From the NCBI RefSeq assembly GCF_030766825.1, contig NZ_JASFDV010000004.1, forward strand, positions 62,001-126,000: a stretch of DNA of 64,000 bases, read 5' to 3'. Of the stretch, positions 45,744-55,827 are shown piece after piece (position 1 is the first letter of the stretch; each line of letters opens with the position of its first letter). The position numbers were made by a program, and so were the translations under genes. Source of the stretch: Nocardiopsis sp. CC223A (GTDB lineage Bacteria; Actinomycetota; Actinomycetes; Streptosporangiales; Streptosporangiaceae). The notes beneath the pieces were generated by a model. The model saw only the letters and a list, made by a program, of their open reading frames with translations, ran no database searches and was not told the origin of the DNA.

Positions 45744-47438
45744 TCAGGGCACCACGCCCACCATCGTGTCGCGCACGACCGGCAGGGCCACCTCCACCGG
45801 CGCCGGGCGCACCGGCAGCGCGCTGCGGGCGTCCCCGTCGGTGAGGATCCGGGCCGCGTACAGCGGCCCCGAGCCGTCCAGCAGTTCCAGGCGGACCGTG
45901 TAGCCGTCCTCGGGGTCGGTGCCCTCCGGCGCCGCCCAGCCCTCGCCGTCCCCGCCGAACACGGCTGTGGTGCCCGCGGCGATCTCGGTGCGGACCGCGT
46001 CGCCCTGGGTGCCGTCGGCCCCGACCGGGGTGGCCATCAGCCGGACGTCGCCCTCCGGGGCCGTGAGCACGAGCCGGGTGGCGGTGCCCTCCGGGGAGTC
46101 GGGCAGCACCGCCGTGGTGTCCAGCGGGAACGACAGCGGCGGCACGGCCGCGGTGTAGGCGGTCTCCAGGATCTCGTCGGGGTCGTCGCCGGTGAACTCG
46201 GCGGCGACCCCGGTGACCACGGGCACGTCGGCCTCCACCACGACCGCACCGGCGTGTCCGCCCAGGACCGCGTCCAGGCTGATCCGGGCGGACGCCGCCG
46301 GGGGGACCCGGAGTTCCAGCGGGTCGTCCGCGGTGCCCGCGGCCGCCGCGGCGTCGTCCCCGCCGTCCTCCGCGGCCTCTTCCTCCTCTTCCTCCTCCGC
46401 GGCGTCCGCGGTGTCGTCGCGCTCGGGCCCGATGACGTGGATGCGCACCCGGGCGGGCTCCTCGCCCGGGGCGGTGACGACCAGGTGGCGGCGCCCGCCG
46501 CCGGCCGGGACGCCCGGGATCACGTGCTCGCGGGCGGGGGCCGCGGTGGGCGGGACCCAGTCGGTGTGCCCCTCGACGTGCTCGGCGCTCAGGGAGGCGG
46601 CGACCCGGCCGGTGCTGGTGCGCACCTGCACGCCGATCCCGCCGATGCTCTGCGCCAGCTCGGTGATGTCCAGCTCGGTGGACCGGCCGGGCAGCAGGGA
46701 GATGCCCCGGCTGTCGAGGGAGTAGGACGGCCCGCCGCTGGTGTGGATGTCCAGGCTGGCGGTGGCCCTGGACGTCTCGGGGTTGGCGAGGTGGACGGTG
46801 ATCCGCTCCAGCCGGACGCCCTCGGAGTCGCCGCCTCCGGGCAGGGCGAACCAGGTGCTCACCGAGGGCTCGGCGCAGCGCACCTCGGTGACGCCGTCGG
46901 AGGCGACGGTGATCTGGGCCGACTCCAGGCCGGAGGCGAGGGAGCCCCGGGCGTGGACGGCGGTCGGATCGGCGGCCCCGGAGGTGTCGACGCCCCACAC
47001 GCTGCCGGGTTCGGTCAGCTCCTCGCCCAGGAGCAGTTCGGGGTCGGGGGTGGCGCCGGTCCCGGTGGAGGCGGCCCGCCCTGCCGCGTCCCCGCCCTGC
47101 CCGCCTCCTGCGCCCTCCTCGGTGTCCTCGGCCCCGTCCCCGTCGTCCGTGTCCTCGTCGTCCGTGTCCTCGTCGACGGACGGGACCGGGACGGCCCACA
47201 GGTCGCCGGTGTCGTCGCGGCTGACCCGGGGCGCGAACGCGGCGACGGAGCTGTCGGCGTCCGCGTCGTGCGGCGCCGGGCAGACCCGCAGGGTGTGGGA
47301 GGGGCGGGCGGTCCCGGGTTCGGTGATGCCCAGTTCGGCGGTCACCGGCCGGGTCGCCACGGCGATGCCGAACAGCGCGGCCAGGGCCAGCGCGACCAGT
47401 CCGAACAGCGCGAACCGGTTCTCCACGATCAGTCGCAC
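45744..47438 (-). CDS. DUF5719 secreted/membrane protein
   Basis: 564 residues. One N-terminal transmembrane helix (about 8-28), then a large extracytoplasmic part made of repeated beta modules ('STWFALPGGGDSEGVRLERITVHLANP', 'ISLLPGRSTELDITELAQ'). Two very acidic stretches (near 90-115 and 345-365, with runs of Asp and Glu) look like disordered linkers. DUF5719 genes regularly follow the large GT2 gene in this conserved block; the pair probably acts in making a surface glycan. The ATG at 47438 is four bases from the GT2 stop. Confidence 0.88.
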   Translation of the reverse strand: MRLIVENRFALFGLVALALAALFGIAVATRPVTAELGITEPGTARPSHTLRVCPAPHDADADSSVAAFAPRVSRDDTGDLWAVPVPSVDEDTDDEDTDDGDGAEDTEEGAGGGQGGDAAGRAASTGTGATPDPELLLGEELTEPGSVWGVDTSGAADPTAVHARGSLASGLESAQITVASDGVTEVRCAEPSVSTWFALPGGGDSEGVRLERITVHLANPETSRATASLDIHTSGGPSYSLDSRGISLLPGRSTELDITELAQSIGGIGVQVRTSTGRVAASLSAEHVEGHTDWVPPTAAPAREHVIPGVPAGGGRRHLVVTAPGEEPARVRIHVIGPERDDTADAAEEEEEEEAAEDGGDDAAAAAGTADDPLELRVPPAASARISLDAVLGGHAGAVVVEADVPVVTGVAAEFTGDDPDEILETAYTAAVPPLSFPLDTTAVLPDSPEGTATRLVLTAPEGDVRLMATPVGADGTQGDAVRTEIAAGTTAVFGGDGEGWAAPEGTDPEDGYTVRLELLDGSGPLYAARILTDGDARSALPVRPAPVEVALPVVRDTMVGVVP

Positions 47439-47441
47439 GGC

Positions 47442-50400
47442 CTACTCCTCCCTCTCGTCGCCGGCGGTGCCGCCGTCCGCGCCGTCCCGTGCCGGACCGA
47501 CCCGGCGCCGCCCCTTGCGACGGGTGCCGCGGCGGCGGCCGCGGACCGTCGTGATCGACCCGGTGTCGGTGACGGCGAACTCCCCGGTGGCGGGGTCCTG
47601 CGGCTCCCCGCCCGGGGTCGGCTCCGCGTCGTCGGCCTCGGACGCCGGCGCGGGGCGCGCCCGGGAGCCGCGGTGGCCGCGGCGCGGCACGCGCAACCCC
47701 GCCGGGCGGCGGGGCCGGGGCGCGGGGGTGGACTCGATGAGCCGGACGTCCTCCTCGGTCCGCACCCCGGGGGCGGCCAGGACCGCCACGACGAGCAGCA
47801 GCACGCCCTGGGTGACCACCCAGGCGGTGTGCACGTGGTCGGTGTGCCACACCCGGAGCTCGCCGCCCTGCACCGGCAGCTCCCAGGTCTGGACCCCGCC
47901 CTGCCCCTCGACCGGGGTCAGCTCGGTGCCGTCGAGGTCGGCCCGCCAGCCGTTCCCGGCGGTCTCGGCCAGGGCCAGGCGGCGGCCGGCGCCGCCCTCC
48001 GCCACCCGGGCGGTGAAATCGTGGCCCGGGCCGCTCACCCGCAGCGGCTCCGTCTCCAGTCCGTCCGCGGAGACCACGCGCAGCCGCCCGGTGGGCTCGG
48101 CCAGCCGCCACAGGCCGTAGCCGTCGGACAGCGACTCCCGCATCAGCCCGGGGGTACCGTCCAGCATGTCCACGACGGTGACGTCGGTGGGGGTCCCGGT
48201 CTCCGGCCGGGGGTAGAGCACGTACTGGATCCCGTGGTCGGCCAGGACGCGCAACCGGTCCCCGCCCTGCCCGATGGCCAGTTCGGCGACGGCCAGGTCC
48301 ACGGCCGCCCGGGAGGCCCCGTCGGGGCGGATGCGCTCCTCCCCCAGACGGGGTTCGCGGCCGCGCACGACGGTGTAGTCCACACCGCCCTCGCCGTCCG
48401 GGGTGACGACGAGGGTGCGCGGCTCGGTGCCGTCGTCGCTCAGGCCGACACCGCCGCCGACCAGGGTGCCGGGCAGGACCGGCTCGGCGCGCGAGGTGAG
48501 CGGCCCGTCGACGCCCTCCCACATCCACAGGCCCGCACCGGCCAGGGGCGTGGTGACGGCGAGGAGCGCGACACCGACGGCGAAGGCCCGGCGCAGGCCG
48601 CCCAGGGACAGCATGGTGCGGAAGGCGCGGGCGGCGGTGGCCGCCGACAGCAGCACCGCCGTGGCGGCGAAGGTCAGCGCCACCCCGGGCCAGACCGCCG
48701 CGGGCGGGCCGCCGAAGTGGGGCTCGACCACCAGGCGGGAGGTGAGGACCGCGACGAGCAGCCCGAACACGGCCAGGGACCAGCCCGCGGCGACCAGGAT
48801 GCGGTTGCGCAGGAGCAGCAGCGCGCACAGGGCGGCGGCCAGCAGCCCGGCGTTCACCCAGGCCGGGGGTGCGCCGGGTCCGCCCGGGGAGAGCATGAGC
48901 AGCTGTTCCGGGGTGGCCCCCGGCTCCGACAGCTCGGGGCGGTGCAGCCCGGCCTCCAGCAGCCACTGGGTGGGGTGCACCAGCAGGTCCAGGGTCCAGG
49001 GCATCAGCATGACCAGGGGGACGCCCAGGGAGATGCCGACGGCGGCGTACAGGCGGCGGCCCAGGTGCCCGAAGGCGGCCGCCACCAGCAGGCCGGTGAC
49101 CAGCGCCAGCGGCCATACCAGGGGGACGAACGCGGTGGCGGCGGCCAGGGTCAGGCCCAGGCCCCAGGCCGCCCGCCGGGAGTGCTTGGCCGGCATGGAC
49201 ACCACGCGGATGAGCAGCAGGCCCAGCACCGGCATGAGCATGTGGACCACGGCGGTGCCCAGCCGCCCCTGGGCGATCGCCCCGGTGACGACCGGCAGCA
49301 GCGCGTAGGAGGCGGCCATCCAGACCCGGGCGGGCCGGTAGCCGAGCACCTCGCGGGCGAGCAGGTAGGCGGTGGCCCCGGCCAGGGGAACGGAGCCGAG
49401 CAGCAGCACGGAGACCGCGATCCAGGGCTTGCCGAAGGTGACCGTGGAGAGCAGGGCCAGGATCCCGACGTAGGGCGGGACCGCGCCGTCGGAGCCCAGA
49501 CCGGAGTCGGGGGCGCCGGACAGGTAGAGGTTCCACAGGTCGGCGGCGCCGCCCGCGACGGGCGGCAGCGCGCCGCCGGCCAGCAGGGAGCCGAAGAGCA
49601 GGGAGCGCTCGGCGATGAGCGCGACGACCGTCAACCCCATGACGAGCAGCGGGCCCGGTCGCAGCACCACCCGGCGCAGGAAGCCCCCGGTGTCGGTGAG
49701 CGCCTCCTCGTCCTCGGGTGCGGACCCGGGGGCGGTGGTGACGGCCTGGTGGCGGCCCGCCGTGTCGATGACCGGCTCGCCGGAGAGCACCCCGGTGAGG
49801 AAGTCCGTGAACTGGCGCATCGCCACACCGCGCGCCAGGTAGGGCCGGATCGCGCTGTAGGTGCGGCGGCGGTCGCGGCGGCGCCGGAAGCGGGCCCGCA
49901 GCAGCTTGTCCGGCCGCAGGTAGACCAGGGTGATCGCAGCCGCCTCGTCGAGGGCGTTGGCGGGCTGCTTCATGAACAGGTACATGATCACGCGCAGCAG
50001 CGACCCGACGGAGTTGCGCAGCAGCGCCGAGAGCATGCCGCCGAAGGGGAGGTTGGCCAGCAGCACGAAGACGGCGTGCCTGCGGTCCACCCGGCGCGGG
50101 TGGTTGCGGGCGGCGCCGATGGACCGCCGTCGGCGGGCGGACGCCTCGGCGTGGTACGCGACGGCCTCGGTGACGATGAGGACGTGCAGTCCGGCGCCGC
50201 CCACCCGCCAGCAGAGGTCGATGTCGTCGCGGAACAGCGGCAGGGCGCGGTCGAAGCCGCCCAGGCGCTCCCACACGTCGCGGCGGACCAGCATGCCCGC
50301 GCTGGACACGGCCAGGACCTGGCGGGTGCCGTCGTGCTGGCCGTGGTCGAACTCGCGCGGCTCCAGGCCGGTCTCGCGGCGCCCGGCGCCGTCGATGGTC

Positions 50401-50849
50401 ACGCCGACCTCGATCAGCAGGCGGCGGTCGAACCAGTCGCGGAGCTTGGGGCCCAGGACGGCGGCGCGCGGGTCGCGGTCGGCGGCGGCGAGGAGGTGGG
50501 CGAGGGCGTCCTTCTCGGGGGCGAGGTCGTCGTGGACGAGCCAGATCCACTCGGTGGCGTCCTCGTCGAACCCGTGGACCGGCGACGTGGAGCGCGGCAG
50601 TTCGAGGGCGGCGCGCACCGCGTCGCCGTAGCCCGTGCGGGCGGGCAGCCCGATGATCGCGTCCGGGGGCAGGTATTCGTGGAGGATGTCCGCGGCGCCG
50701 TCGGTGCCGCCGGTGTCGGCGGCCACGGCGCGCTGCACCGGGCGGCTCTGGGCGCGCAGCGCGGCCATGGTCTCCGGCAGCCACCGCGCCCCGTCGTGGG
50801 ACACGATGACCGCTGTCACGACGTGTCGGGCTGAGTCGAGGTCGAGCAC
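47442..50849 (-). CDS. Large GT2-family membrane glycosyltransferase
   Basis: 1135 residues. The N-terminal GT2 domain begins 'VVTAVIVSHDGARWLPETMAALRAQ', with 'EWIWLVHDDLAPEKDAL', 'FDRALPLFRDDIDLCWRVGGAGL' (DDxD-like) and 'RVDRRHAVFVLLANLP'. From about residue 400 at least 12 transmembrane helices follow, then a large extracytoplasmic domain and a last helix near 1045. Probably moves a sugar to a lipid or glycan at the membrane. The GTG at 50849 gives the family-like start 'LDLDSARHVVTAVIVSHDG'; the ribosome site is poor and a GTG at 50819 is an alternative. Part of the whiB-linked block. Confidence 0.93.
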   Translation of the reverse strand: MLDLDSARHVVTAVIVSHDGARWLPETMAALRAQSRPVQRAVAADTGGTDGAADILHEYLPPDAIIGLPARTGYGDAVRAALELPRSTSPVHGFDEDATEWIWLVHDDLAPEKDALAHLLAAADRDPRAAVLGPKLRDWFDRRLLIEVGVTIDGAGRRETGLEPREFDHGQHDGTRQVLAVSSAGMLVRRDVWERLGGFDRALPLFRDDIDLCWRVGGAGLHVLIVTEAVAYHAEASARRRRSIGAARNHPRRVDRRHAVFVLLANLPFGGMLSALLRNSVGSLLRVIMYLFMKQPANALDEAAAITLVYLRPDKLLRARFRRRRDRRRTYSAIRPYLARGVAMRQFTDFLTGVLSGEPVIDTAGRHQAVTTAPGSAPEDEEALTDTGGFLRRVVLRPGPLLVMGLTVVALIAERSLLFGSLLAGGALPPVAGGAADLWNLYLSGAPDSGLGSDGAVPPYVGILALLSTVTFGKPWIAVSVLLLGSVPLAGATAYLLAREVLGYRPARVWMAASYALLPVVTGAIAQGRLGTAVVHMLMPVLGLLLIRVVSMPAKHSRRAAWGLGLTLAAATAFVPLVWPLALVTGLLVAAAFGHLGRRLYAAVGISLGVPLVMLMPWTLDLLVHPTQWLLEAGLHRPELSEPGATPEQLLMLSPGGPGAPPAWVNAGLLAAALCALLLLRNRILVAAGWSLAVFGLLVAVLTSRLVVEPHFGGPPAAVWPGVALTFAATAVLLSAATAARAFRTMLSLGGLRRAFAVGVALLAVTTPLAGAGLWMWEGVDGPLTSRAEPVLPGTLVGGGVGLSDDGTEPRTLVVTPDGEGGVDYTVVRGREPRLGEERIRPDGASRAAVDLAVAELAIGQGGDRLRVLADHGIQYVLYPRPETGTPTDVTVVDMLDGTPGLMRESLSDGYGLWRLAEPTGRLRVVSADGLETEPLRVSGPGHDFTARVAEGGAGRRLALAETAGNGWRADLDGTELTPVEGQGGVQTWELPVQGGELRVWHTDHVHTAWVVTQGVLLLVVAVLAAPGVRTEEDVRLIESTPAPRPRRPAGLRVPRRGHRGSRARPAPASEADDAEPTPGGEPQDPATGEFAVTDTGSITTVRGRRRGTRRKGRRRVGPARDGADGGTAGDEREE

Positions 50850-51171
50850 GGCTGTGGTGGGTTCTCTCCGGGCGAAGGGACGGGCCTGCCGGGCGCCGGG
50901 CCGGAGGCGGGGCGCCGGGGCGGTGGGCGTGCGGTCACGCCGGATCCCGACCGCGGGTCGGGATGGCACGGGTGCGTGCGGGACATCACCCTACGCCACC
51001 TCGCACCATTGCGTGCCTATTCACCTCCGGTCCGCACGACTGGCGACTTATCCCCCTATTCGACGCCGAAGGGCCGTGCGTGCCAAACCTCACTTTAGAC
51101 CCGAACGGTCGGGAACATGAAAAAAGCGCGCCCGGGCTCGCGGCCCGGGCGCGCATCACGCGCACGCCTTC
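50850..51171. other. 322-base gap between whiB and the GT2 gene
   Basis: No gene is seen. The left part is the GT2 leader, with a stretch unusually AT-rich for this genome near 51000-51110 that probably holds its promoter (no clear hexamers). The right end is the whiB terminator. Confidence 0.5.
51121..51155 (-). terminator. Classic intrinsic terminator of whiB
   Basis: A perfect 12-bp stem gcgcgcccgggc (51127-51138 with 51144-51155, loop tcgcg), read leftward, is followed by six T residues. It is one of the few textbook rho-independent terminators in the window, starting 17 bases past the whiB stop. Confidence 0.93.
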
Positions 51172-51459
51172 CTACAGCATGTCCGCCAGGAAATCGAAAT
51201 CCCCTCCGGCGGCTTTCTTCAGCCTTCGGCGCTCGCGCTCGGAGAGTCCCCCCCAGATACCGAAGCGCTCATCGTGTTCGAGCGCGTATTCCAGGCACTC
51301 CGCGCGCACGTCGCACGACTGACAGACCTTCTTCGCCTCCCGGGTCGAGCCGCCCTTCTCGGGGAAGAACGCCTCCGGGTCGGTCTGCGCGCACAGTGCG
51401 CGTTCCTGCCAGCCCAGATCCTCATCCGAGCCGTGCGCCAGCGGGATGACCTCGCTCAT
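51172..51459 (-). CDS. whiB: WhiB-family iron-sulfur regulator (WhiB/WhiB2 type)
   Basis: 95 residues with the four cluster cysteines Cys23, Cys46, Cys49 and Cys55 (C-x22-C-x2-C-x5-C), the 'GIWGG' turn (67-71) and a basic C-terminal DNA-contact end 'LSERERRRLKKAAGG'. Of the many Wbl paralogues, the position beside fbiA and the GT2/DUF5719 genes matches whiB itself (SCO3034 in S. coelicolor), needed for sporulation septation, and mycobacterial whiB2. WhiB works with the SigA/WhiA system to activate developmental genes. The ATG at 51459 has an excellent aggaggtg upstream. Confidence 0.95.
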   Translation of the reverse strand: MSEVIPLAHGSDEDLGWQERALCAQTDPEAFFPEKGGSTREAKKVCQSCDVRAECLEYALEHDERFGIWGGLSERERRRLKKAAGGDFDFLADML

Positions 51460-51533
51460 GCGCACCTCCTGTTGCCCCCCATAGATGACCCGACCCATTT
51501 CGTCCCCCGGGCCGGGTGGAATCCCACCTTGAA

Positions 51534-51563
51534 ATTACACGCGGACGCAGTGCTACTCGTCAA
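51534..51563 (-). promoter_or_regulatory. Promoter of whiB
   Basis: On the minus strand ttgacg (complement of 51558-51563), an 18-base spacer and tgtaat (complement of 51534-51539) make a near-consensus vegetative promoter, 74 bases before the ATG. Confidence 0.7.
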
Positions 51564-51697
51564 GCGCCCTACGTGGTAATCCACTGAATATCATGTAACG
51601 AAGCGCCAACGCTGCTCGGTTCATGTCCGTTCTGCGGATTACCACGCAATTCACGACGTTCCAAGGCGGCGGGGGGCTCGGGGCCCGCGCGGAGGGT

Positions 51698-52975
51698 TCA
51701 GCGCTGACCCTCGCCCCCGTACCAGCCCTGCTGGCCTCCGGTGCCGCCCTGTCCCTGCTGGTCAGAGCCGTATCCGGGACCCGAGCCGTACTGGTCTCCG
51801 TACGCGGAGCCGCCCTGGTCGGTCGTCTCCGTGCCGTTGTTCTCACCGGAGTTAAAGAAAGGTTCAACTCCACTCTCGGACGGCTGGCCCTGCGGCTGCT
51901 GCTGCCCCTGCCCGTACCAGCCGTAGTTGATGGCGTCCTGGGCCGCCTGCTCGCCGGAGGCCGCCGGCTGCTCGCCCTGCGGGGCGTACTGGGACGGGTC
52001 GTAGGCCTGGCCGTAGCCCTGCTGGGCGTCGGTGCCGTACTGCTGCTGGGCCTGCTGGCCGTACTGGTTCGGGTCGTAGGCCGCCTGCTGACCGGACGCG
52101 TCGGTGCCGTACTGCTGCGCCGAGGCGTCGTAGCCCTGCTGCTGCGCCTGGCCGTAGCCCTGCTGTGCCGAGGCGTCGTACCCCTGCTGGCCGTAGGCCT
52201 GCTGGGCCCCGGTGCCGTACTGCTGCTGGGCCTGCTGGCCGTACTGGTTCGGGTCGTAGGCCTGCTGCTGCGGCTGCGCCGCGTCGTAGGCCTGGGCCTG
52301 CTGGGCCGACGTGTCGTAGGCCTGCGGCTGGGCGTAGGACTGCTGGGCGCCCGTGGCGTAGTGCTGCGGCTGGCCGTACTGGTTGGGGTCGTACGCCGCC
52401 TGCTGGCCCGAGACGGCCTGCGCGGGGTCGGCCGCGGGCTGGCCGCCGGTCATGGCCGGGTCCTGGTAGCCGGGCTGGGCGTACGCCTGCGGGTAGCCGC
52501 CGTAGGTCTGCGCCTGCGGGGTCGCCCGCGGCACCAGGGTCGGGTCGTTGAACACCTTGAGCAGCGCGAAGGCGAAGATGCCCAGCACCGCGCCCTGGCC
52601 CAGGGTGCTCAGGAAGCCCGCGAAGCCGAGGCTGATCGCGTCGATCTCACTGGCCGCGATGAACTCGGTGATGAGGTTGATGAGCGCGAAGAGCAGCCCC
52701 AGGCCGGAGAAGATGAGGGCGGTCAGCACGATGCCGAAGGCCGACGGCCGGGTCCGCTCGGAGGTGGTCACCAGGAGCACCGCGACAGCGAGCAGGATCA
52801 CAACGGACAGGCCGAAGAAGTTGCCCCCCGCACCCCCCAGTGCCGAGGCGAAGGACCCCGGGTAGCCCGATCCGGCTATCAGCTGGATGAAACCCGCCAG
52901 CACACCGGCGCCGACGGCACCGATCAGGACCCACGCCGCGGGTAGGCGCAGGCGTTCCAGTGTTTCGTTGTTCAA
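51698..52975 (-). CDS. Membrane protein with long Gln/Tyr/Ala-rich repetitive tail
   Basis: 425 residues. Three or four transmembrane helices occupy the first 150 residues ('AAWVLIGAVGAGVLAGFIQLIA', 'FFGLSVVILLAVAVLLVTT', 'IVLTALIFSGLGLLFALINLI', 'GAVLGIFAFALLKVF'). The remaining 270 are low-complexity, built on variations of 'AYDPNQYGQQAQQQYGTGAQQ'. Such tails are typical of proteins that condense or bind cell-wall polymers, but no function is known. Start TTG at 52975 with aggggaacc upstream; an upstream frame adds Arg-rich junk. Between whiB and fbiA, divergent from fbiA. Confidence 0.85.
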   Translation of the reverse strand: MNNETLERLRLPAAWVLIGAVGAGVLAGFIQLIAGSGYPGSFASALGGAGGNFFGLSVVILLAVAVLLVTTSERTRPSAFGIVLTALIFSGLGLLFALINLITEFIAASEIDAISLGFAGFLSTLGQGAVLGIFAFALLKVFNDPTLVPRATPQAQTYGGYPQAYAQPGYQDPAMTGGQPAADPAQAVSGQQAAYDPNQYGQPQHYATGAQQSYAQPQAYDTSAQQAQAYDAAQPQQQAYDPNQYGQQAQQQYGTGAQQAYGQQGYDASAQQGYGQAQQQGYDASAQQYGTDASGQQAAYDPNQYGQQAQQQYGTDAQQGYGQAYDPSQYAPQGEQPAASGEQAAQDAINYGWYGQGQQQPQGQPSESGVEPFFNSGENNGTETTDQGGSAYGDQYGSGPGYGSDQQGQGGTGGQQGWYGGEGQR

Positions 52976-53237
52976 GGGAGGTTCCCCTCTGCTGCTTCGT
53001 CGCCGCCCTCGTGGGAGGAAGAGTGGCTCTGTCGTCGGGCTGTTCGGTTGGAATCGATCGATCCCGGCTGCGGAACACGGGGACGCCGGAGGATCCGATC
53101 GTGAAAGTGGGACGGCGGCCACGGTACCGAGGTTCGGCCGAACGGCGAACCGGCGGTACCGGTACGGTCACGCCCGGGTCGCGCCCACGGTGGGGCAGAC
53201 GACCCGTACATGCTCCCAGCCTGCCAGACTTGGACGC

Positions 53238-54224
53238 ATGCGGATAGTCGTACCGGCCGGTGGTATCGGCGGAGCGCGCTTCCTGCGGGGCCTGAAGGCC
53301 GCCCTGGGAATCGACTCCCCGATCCCGGAGGAGCAGAGCACGAACGCCATCACCGTCATCGGCAACACGGGTGACGACATCACTCTGTTCGGACTGAGGA
53401 TATGTCCGGATCTGGACACGGTGATGTACACCCTGGGCGGGGGCATCGACGAGGAGCGCGGCTGGGGCCGGGCCGACGAGACCTTCACGGTCAAGGAGGA
53501 ACTGGCCGCCTACGGCATGCGCCCCACCTGGTTCGGCCTGGGCGACCGGGACACCGCCACCCACATCGTGCGGGCTCAGATGCTCGCCGCGGGGTACCCG
53601 CTGTCGGCGGTCACCGAGGCCCTGTGCGACCGGTGGAAGCCCGGGGTGCGGCTGCTGCCGATGACCGACGACCAGGTCGAGACGCACGTGGTCATCGAGG
53701 AGGACGGGCGCAGGCGCGCGATCCACTTCCAGGAGTGGTGGATCAGGTACCGGGCGGCGGTGCCCGCGCACGGCATCGTGAGCGTGGGCGCGGAGGAGGC
53801 CGAGCCCGGCCCCGGGGTGCTGGAGGCGATCGCCGAGGCCGACCTCGTGATCCTGCCGCCGTCGAACCCGGTGGTGAGCGTGGGATCCGTCCTGGGCGTG
53901 CCCGGGATCAGGGAGGCCCTGGCCGCCAAGACGGTCGTGGGCGTCTCCCCCATCATCGGCGGCGCCCCGGTGCGCGGCATGGCCGACGCCTGCCTGGACG
54001 CGATCGGGGTGGAGACGGGTGCCGGGGCGGTCGCCGCCCACCTGGGCGCCGACCTGCTCGACGGGTGGCTGGTGGACGAGGCCGACGCGGGCACCGAGGT
54101 CGAGGGGATCGAGGTGCGCTCGCGCCCGCTGTACATGAGCGACCCGCAGGCCACGGAGGCGATCGCCCGGGCCGCCCTGGACCTGGGCCGCGAACTGGCC
54201 GAGCGCAGGAGCGGTGGCGAGTGA
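53238..54224 (+). CDS. fbiA: 2-phospho-L-lactate (or phosphoenolpyruvate) transferase, F420 synthesis
   Basis: 328 residues, CofD/FbiA family. Start '[19 protein letters not shown]', then '[27 protein letters not shown]', 'GWGRADETF', 'VETHVVIEE' and '[25 protein letters not shown]'. It couples a guanylyl-activated lactate- or PEP-derived unit to FO to give (dehydro)F420-0. The ATG at 53238 has no strong ribosome site. The stop overlaps fbiB's GTG (GTGA), so the two are co-translated. Confidence 0.96.
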   Translation: MRIVVPAGGIGGARFLRGLKAALGIDSPIPEEQSTNAITVIGNTGDDITLFGLRICPDLDTVMYTLGGGIDEERGWGRADETFTVKEELAAYGMRPTWFGLGDRDTATHIVRAQMLAAGYPLSAVTEALCDRWKPGVRLLPMTDDQVETHVVIEEDGRRRAIHFQEWWIRYRAAVPAHGIVSVGAEEAEPGPGVLEAIAEADLVILPPSNPVVSVGSVLGVPGIREALAAKTVVGVSPIIGGAPVRGMADACLDAIGVETGAGAVAAHLGADLLDGWLVDEADAGTEVEGIEVRSRPLYMSDPQATEAIARAALDLGRELAERRSGGE

Positions 54225-55525
54225 GCGCGGACGCGGGGACCGGGGTGCGGGTGCGCGGGCTGGCGGGCCTGCCCGAGGTGGGCGCGGGCGCCGACCTGGC
54301 CGCGCTGATCGCCGACGCGGTGGCCGCCTCCGGTGAGCCGCTGGCCGACGGCGACGTGCTGGTGGTCACCTCCAAGATCGTCGCCAAGGCCGAGGGGCGG
54401 CTGCGCCGGATGGACCGGGAGGCCGCCGTCGACGCCGAGACCGTGCGGGTGGTCGCCCGCGCCGGGAGGACCCGGATCGTGCAGACCCGGCACGGGCTGG
54501 TGATGGCCGCCGCCGGGGTGGACGCCTCCAACGTCGAACCCGGCACGGTGCTGCTGCTGCCCGAGGACTCCGACGCCTCCGCCCGCGCCCTGCGCGCCGG
54601 GCTGCACGAGCGGCTGGGGGTGCGGGTGGGCGTGATCGTCTCCGACACCTTCGGCCGGCCCTGGCGGGTCGGGCAGACCGACGTGGCCATCGGCGCGGCC
54701 GGTCTGGACCCGGTGCAGGACCTGCGGGGCACCGTGGACACCCACGGCAACATCATGGAGGCGACCGTCAACGCGGTCGCCGACGAGATCGCCGCCGCCG
54801 GGGAGCTGGTCAAGGGCAAGACGGGCGGGGTGCCGGTGGCGGTGGTCAGCGGCCTGTCGGTGGTGACCGACGCGGACGGGCCGGGGGCGGCGGCGCTGGT
54901 GCGCCCGGCCGACGCCGACCTGTTCCGGTACGGCTCGCGCGACGTGGTGCCCGCCCGGCGCACGGTGCGTGCGTTCACCGACGCCCCGGTGGACCCCGGG
55001 GCGGTGCGCCGCGCGGTGGCGGCGGCGATCACCGCGCCCGCCCCGCATCACACGACGCCGTGGCGGTTCGTGCTGGTGGAGTCGGCGCCGGTGCGCAAAC
55101 GGCTGTTGGACGCGATGCTCCAGGCGTGGGTGGCCGACCTGCGCCGCGACGGGTTCGACGAGGACGCGATCGCCCGGCGCACCCGGCGCGGCGACGTGCT
55201 GCGCGGGGCGCCCTACCTGGTGGTGCCGTTCCTGGTGGCCGACGGGGCGCACGCCTACCCCGACGAGCGGCGGGCCGACGCGGAGCGGACCATGTTCCAC
55301 GTGGCGATGGGCGCGGGGGTGCAGGGCCTGCTGGTGGGGCTGGCCGTGGAGGGGCTGGGCTCCGCCTGGATCTCCTCCACGATGTTCTGTGCCGACGTGG
55401 TGCGCGAGGTGCTGGAGGTGCCCGAGCACTGGCGGCCGATGGGTGCGGTGGCGGTGGGGCACGCCGCCGAGCCGCCGCGGGAGCGGCCGCCGCGCGACCC
55501 GGAGGACTTCATCGAGGTCCGCTGA
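54221..55525 (+). CDS. fbiB: F420:gamma-glutamyl ligase with C-terminal nitroreductase domain
   Basis: 434 residues. The N-terminal CofE domain (1-240) has '[19 protein letters not shown]', '[23 protein letters not shown]', '[30 protein letters not shown]' and '[16 protein letters not shown]'. The C-terminal FMN-dependent nitroreductase-like domain (about 250-434) starts '[22 protein letters not shown]'. In mycobacterial FbiB this domain reduces dehydro-F420-0 while the first adds glutamates. GTG at 54221 overlaps the fbiA stop. Confidence 0.96.
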   Translation: MSADAGTGVRVRGLAGLPEVGAGADLAALIADAVAASGEPLADGDVLVVTSKIVAKAEGRLRRMDREAAVDAETVRVVARAGRTRIVQTRHGLVMAAAGVDASNVEPGTVLLLPEDSDASARALRAGLHERLGVRVGVIVSDTFGRPWRVGQTDVAIGAAGLDPVQDLRGTVDTHGNIMEATVNAVADEIAAAGELVKGKTGGVPVAVVSGLSVVTDADGPGAAALVRPADADLFRYGSRDVVPARRTVRAFTDAPVDPGAVRRAVAAAITAPAPHHTTPWRFVLVESAPVRKRLLDAMLQAWVADLRRDGFDEDAIARRTRRGDVLRGAPYLVVPFLVADGAHAYPDERRADAERTMFHVAMGAGVQGLLVGLAVEGLGSAWISSTMFCADVVREVLEVPEHWRPMGAVAVGHAAEPPRERPPRDPEDFIEVR

Positions 55526-55827
55526 GGCGGCCTCCCGGCGCCGCGGCCGCGGGTCCCCTCGGAATGCGAGGGGCCCGCGGCCGCGGTGCTTCCACCGACC
55601 GCGTCGGCCTCCCGGCGCCGGGCAGGGGCGTCGGCCCCAAAGGGGCGGGCTCCGGGGCGGGTGAATTCCGGGTGATCGAATGGAGTCCCTCTCGGAACCA
55701 GGTCCCGAAGAAAACTGAAAGCTTTCCTTCCCATTGCATTGACGCGCGGGTAAGGCAACTATAAGGTTTCTTAACAATTCAATCCCCCGACCTTCGTCAC
55801 CCGCTCGACGGAAGGAACCCCCCGACC
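55526..55827. other. 302-base gap: fbiB terminator and chitinase promoter region
   Basis: No gene seen. Contains the terminator at 55541-55586 and, near the right end, a likely chitinase promoter (ttgacg 55739-55744, tataag 55760-55765, 15-base spacer, shorter than ideal). The stretch cctcccggcgccg appears twice (near 55531 and 55607). Confidence 0.5.
55541..55586. terminator. Long hairpin terminator after fbiB
   Basis: ccgcggccgcgggtcccctc (from 55541) pairs with the sequence ending at 55586 over about 20 bp with a single bulge and a five-base loop, 16 bases past the fbiB stop. Confidence 0.85.

Noticed and set aside
45217-50784. 1855-codon minus-strand frame overlapping the GT2 and DUF5719 genes
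   Set aside because: It is Arg/Gly/Pro-rich noise from high GC content, in another frame of two clear genes.
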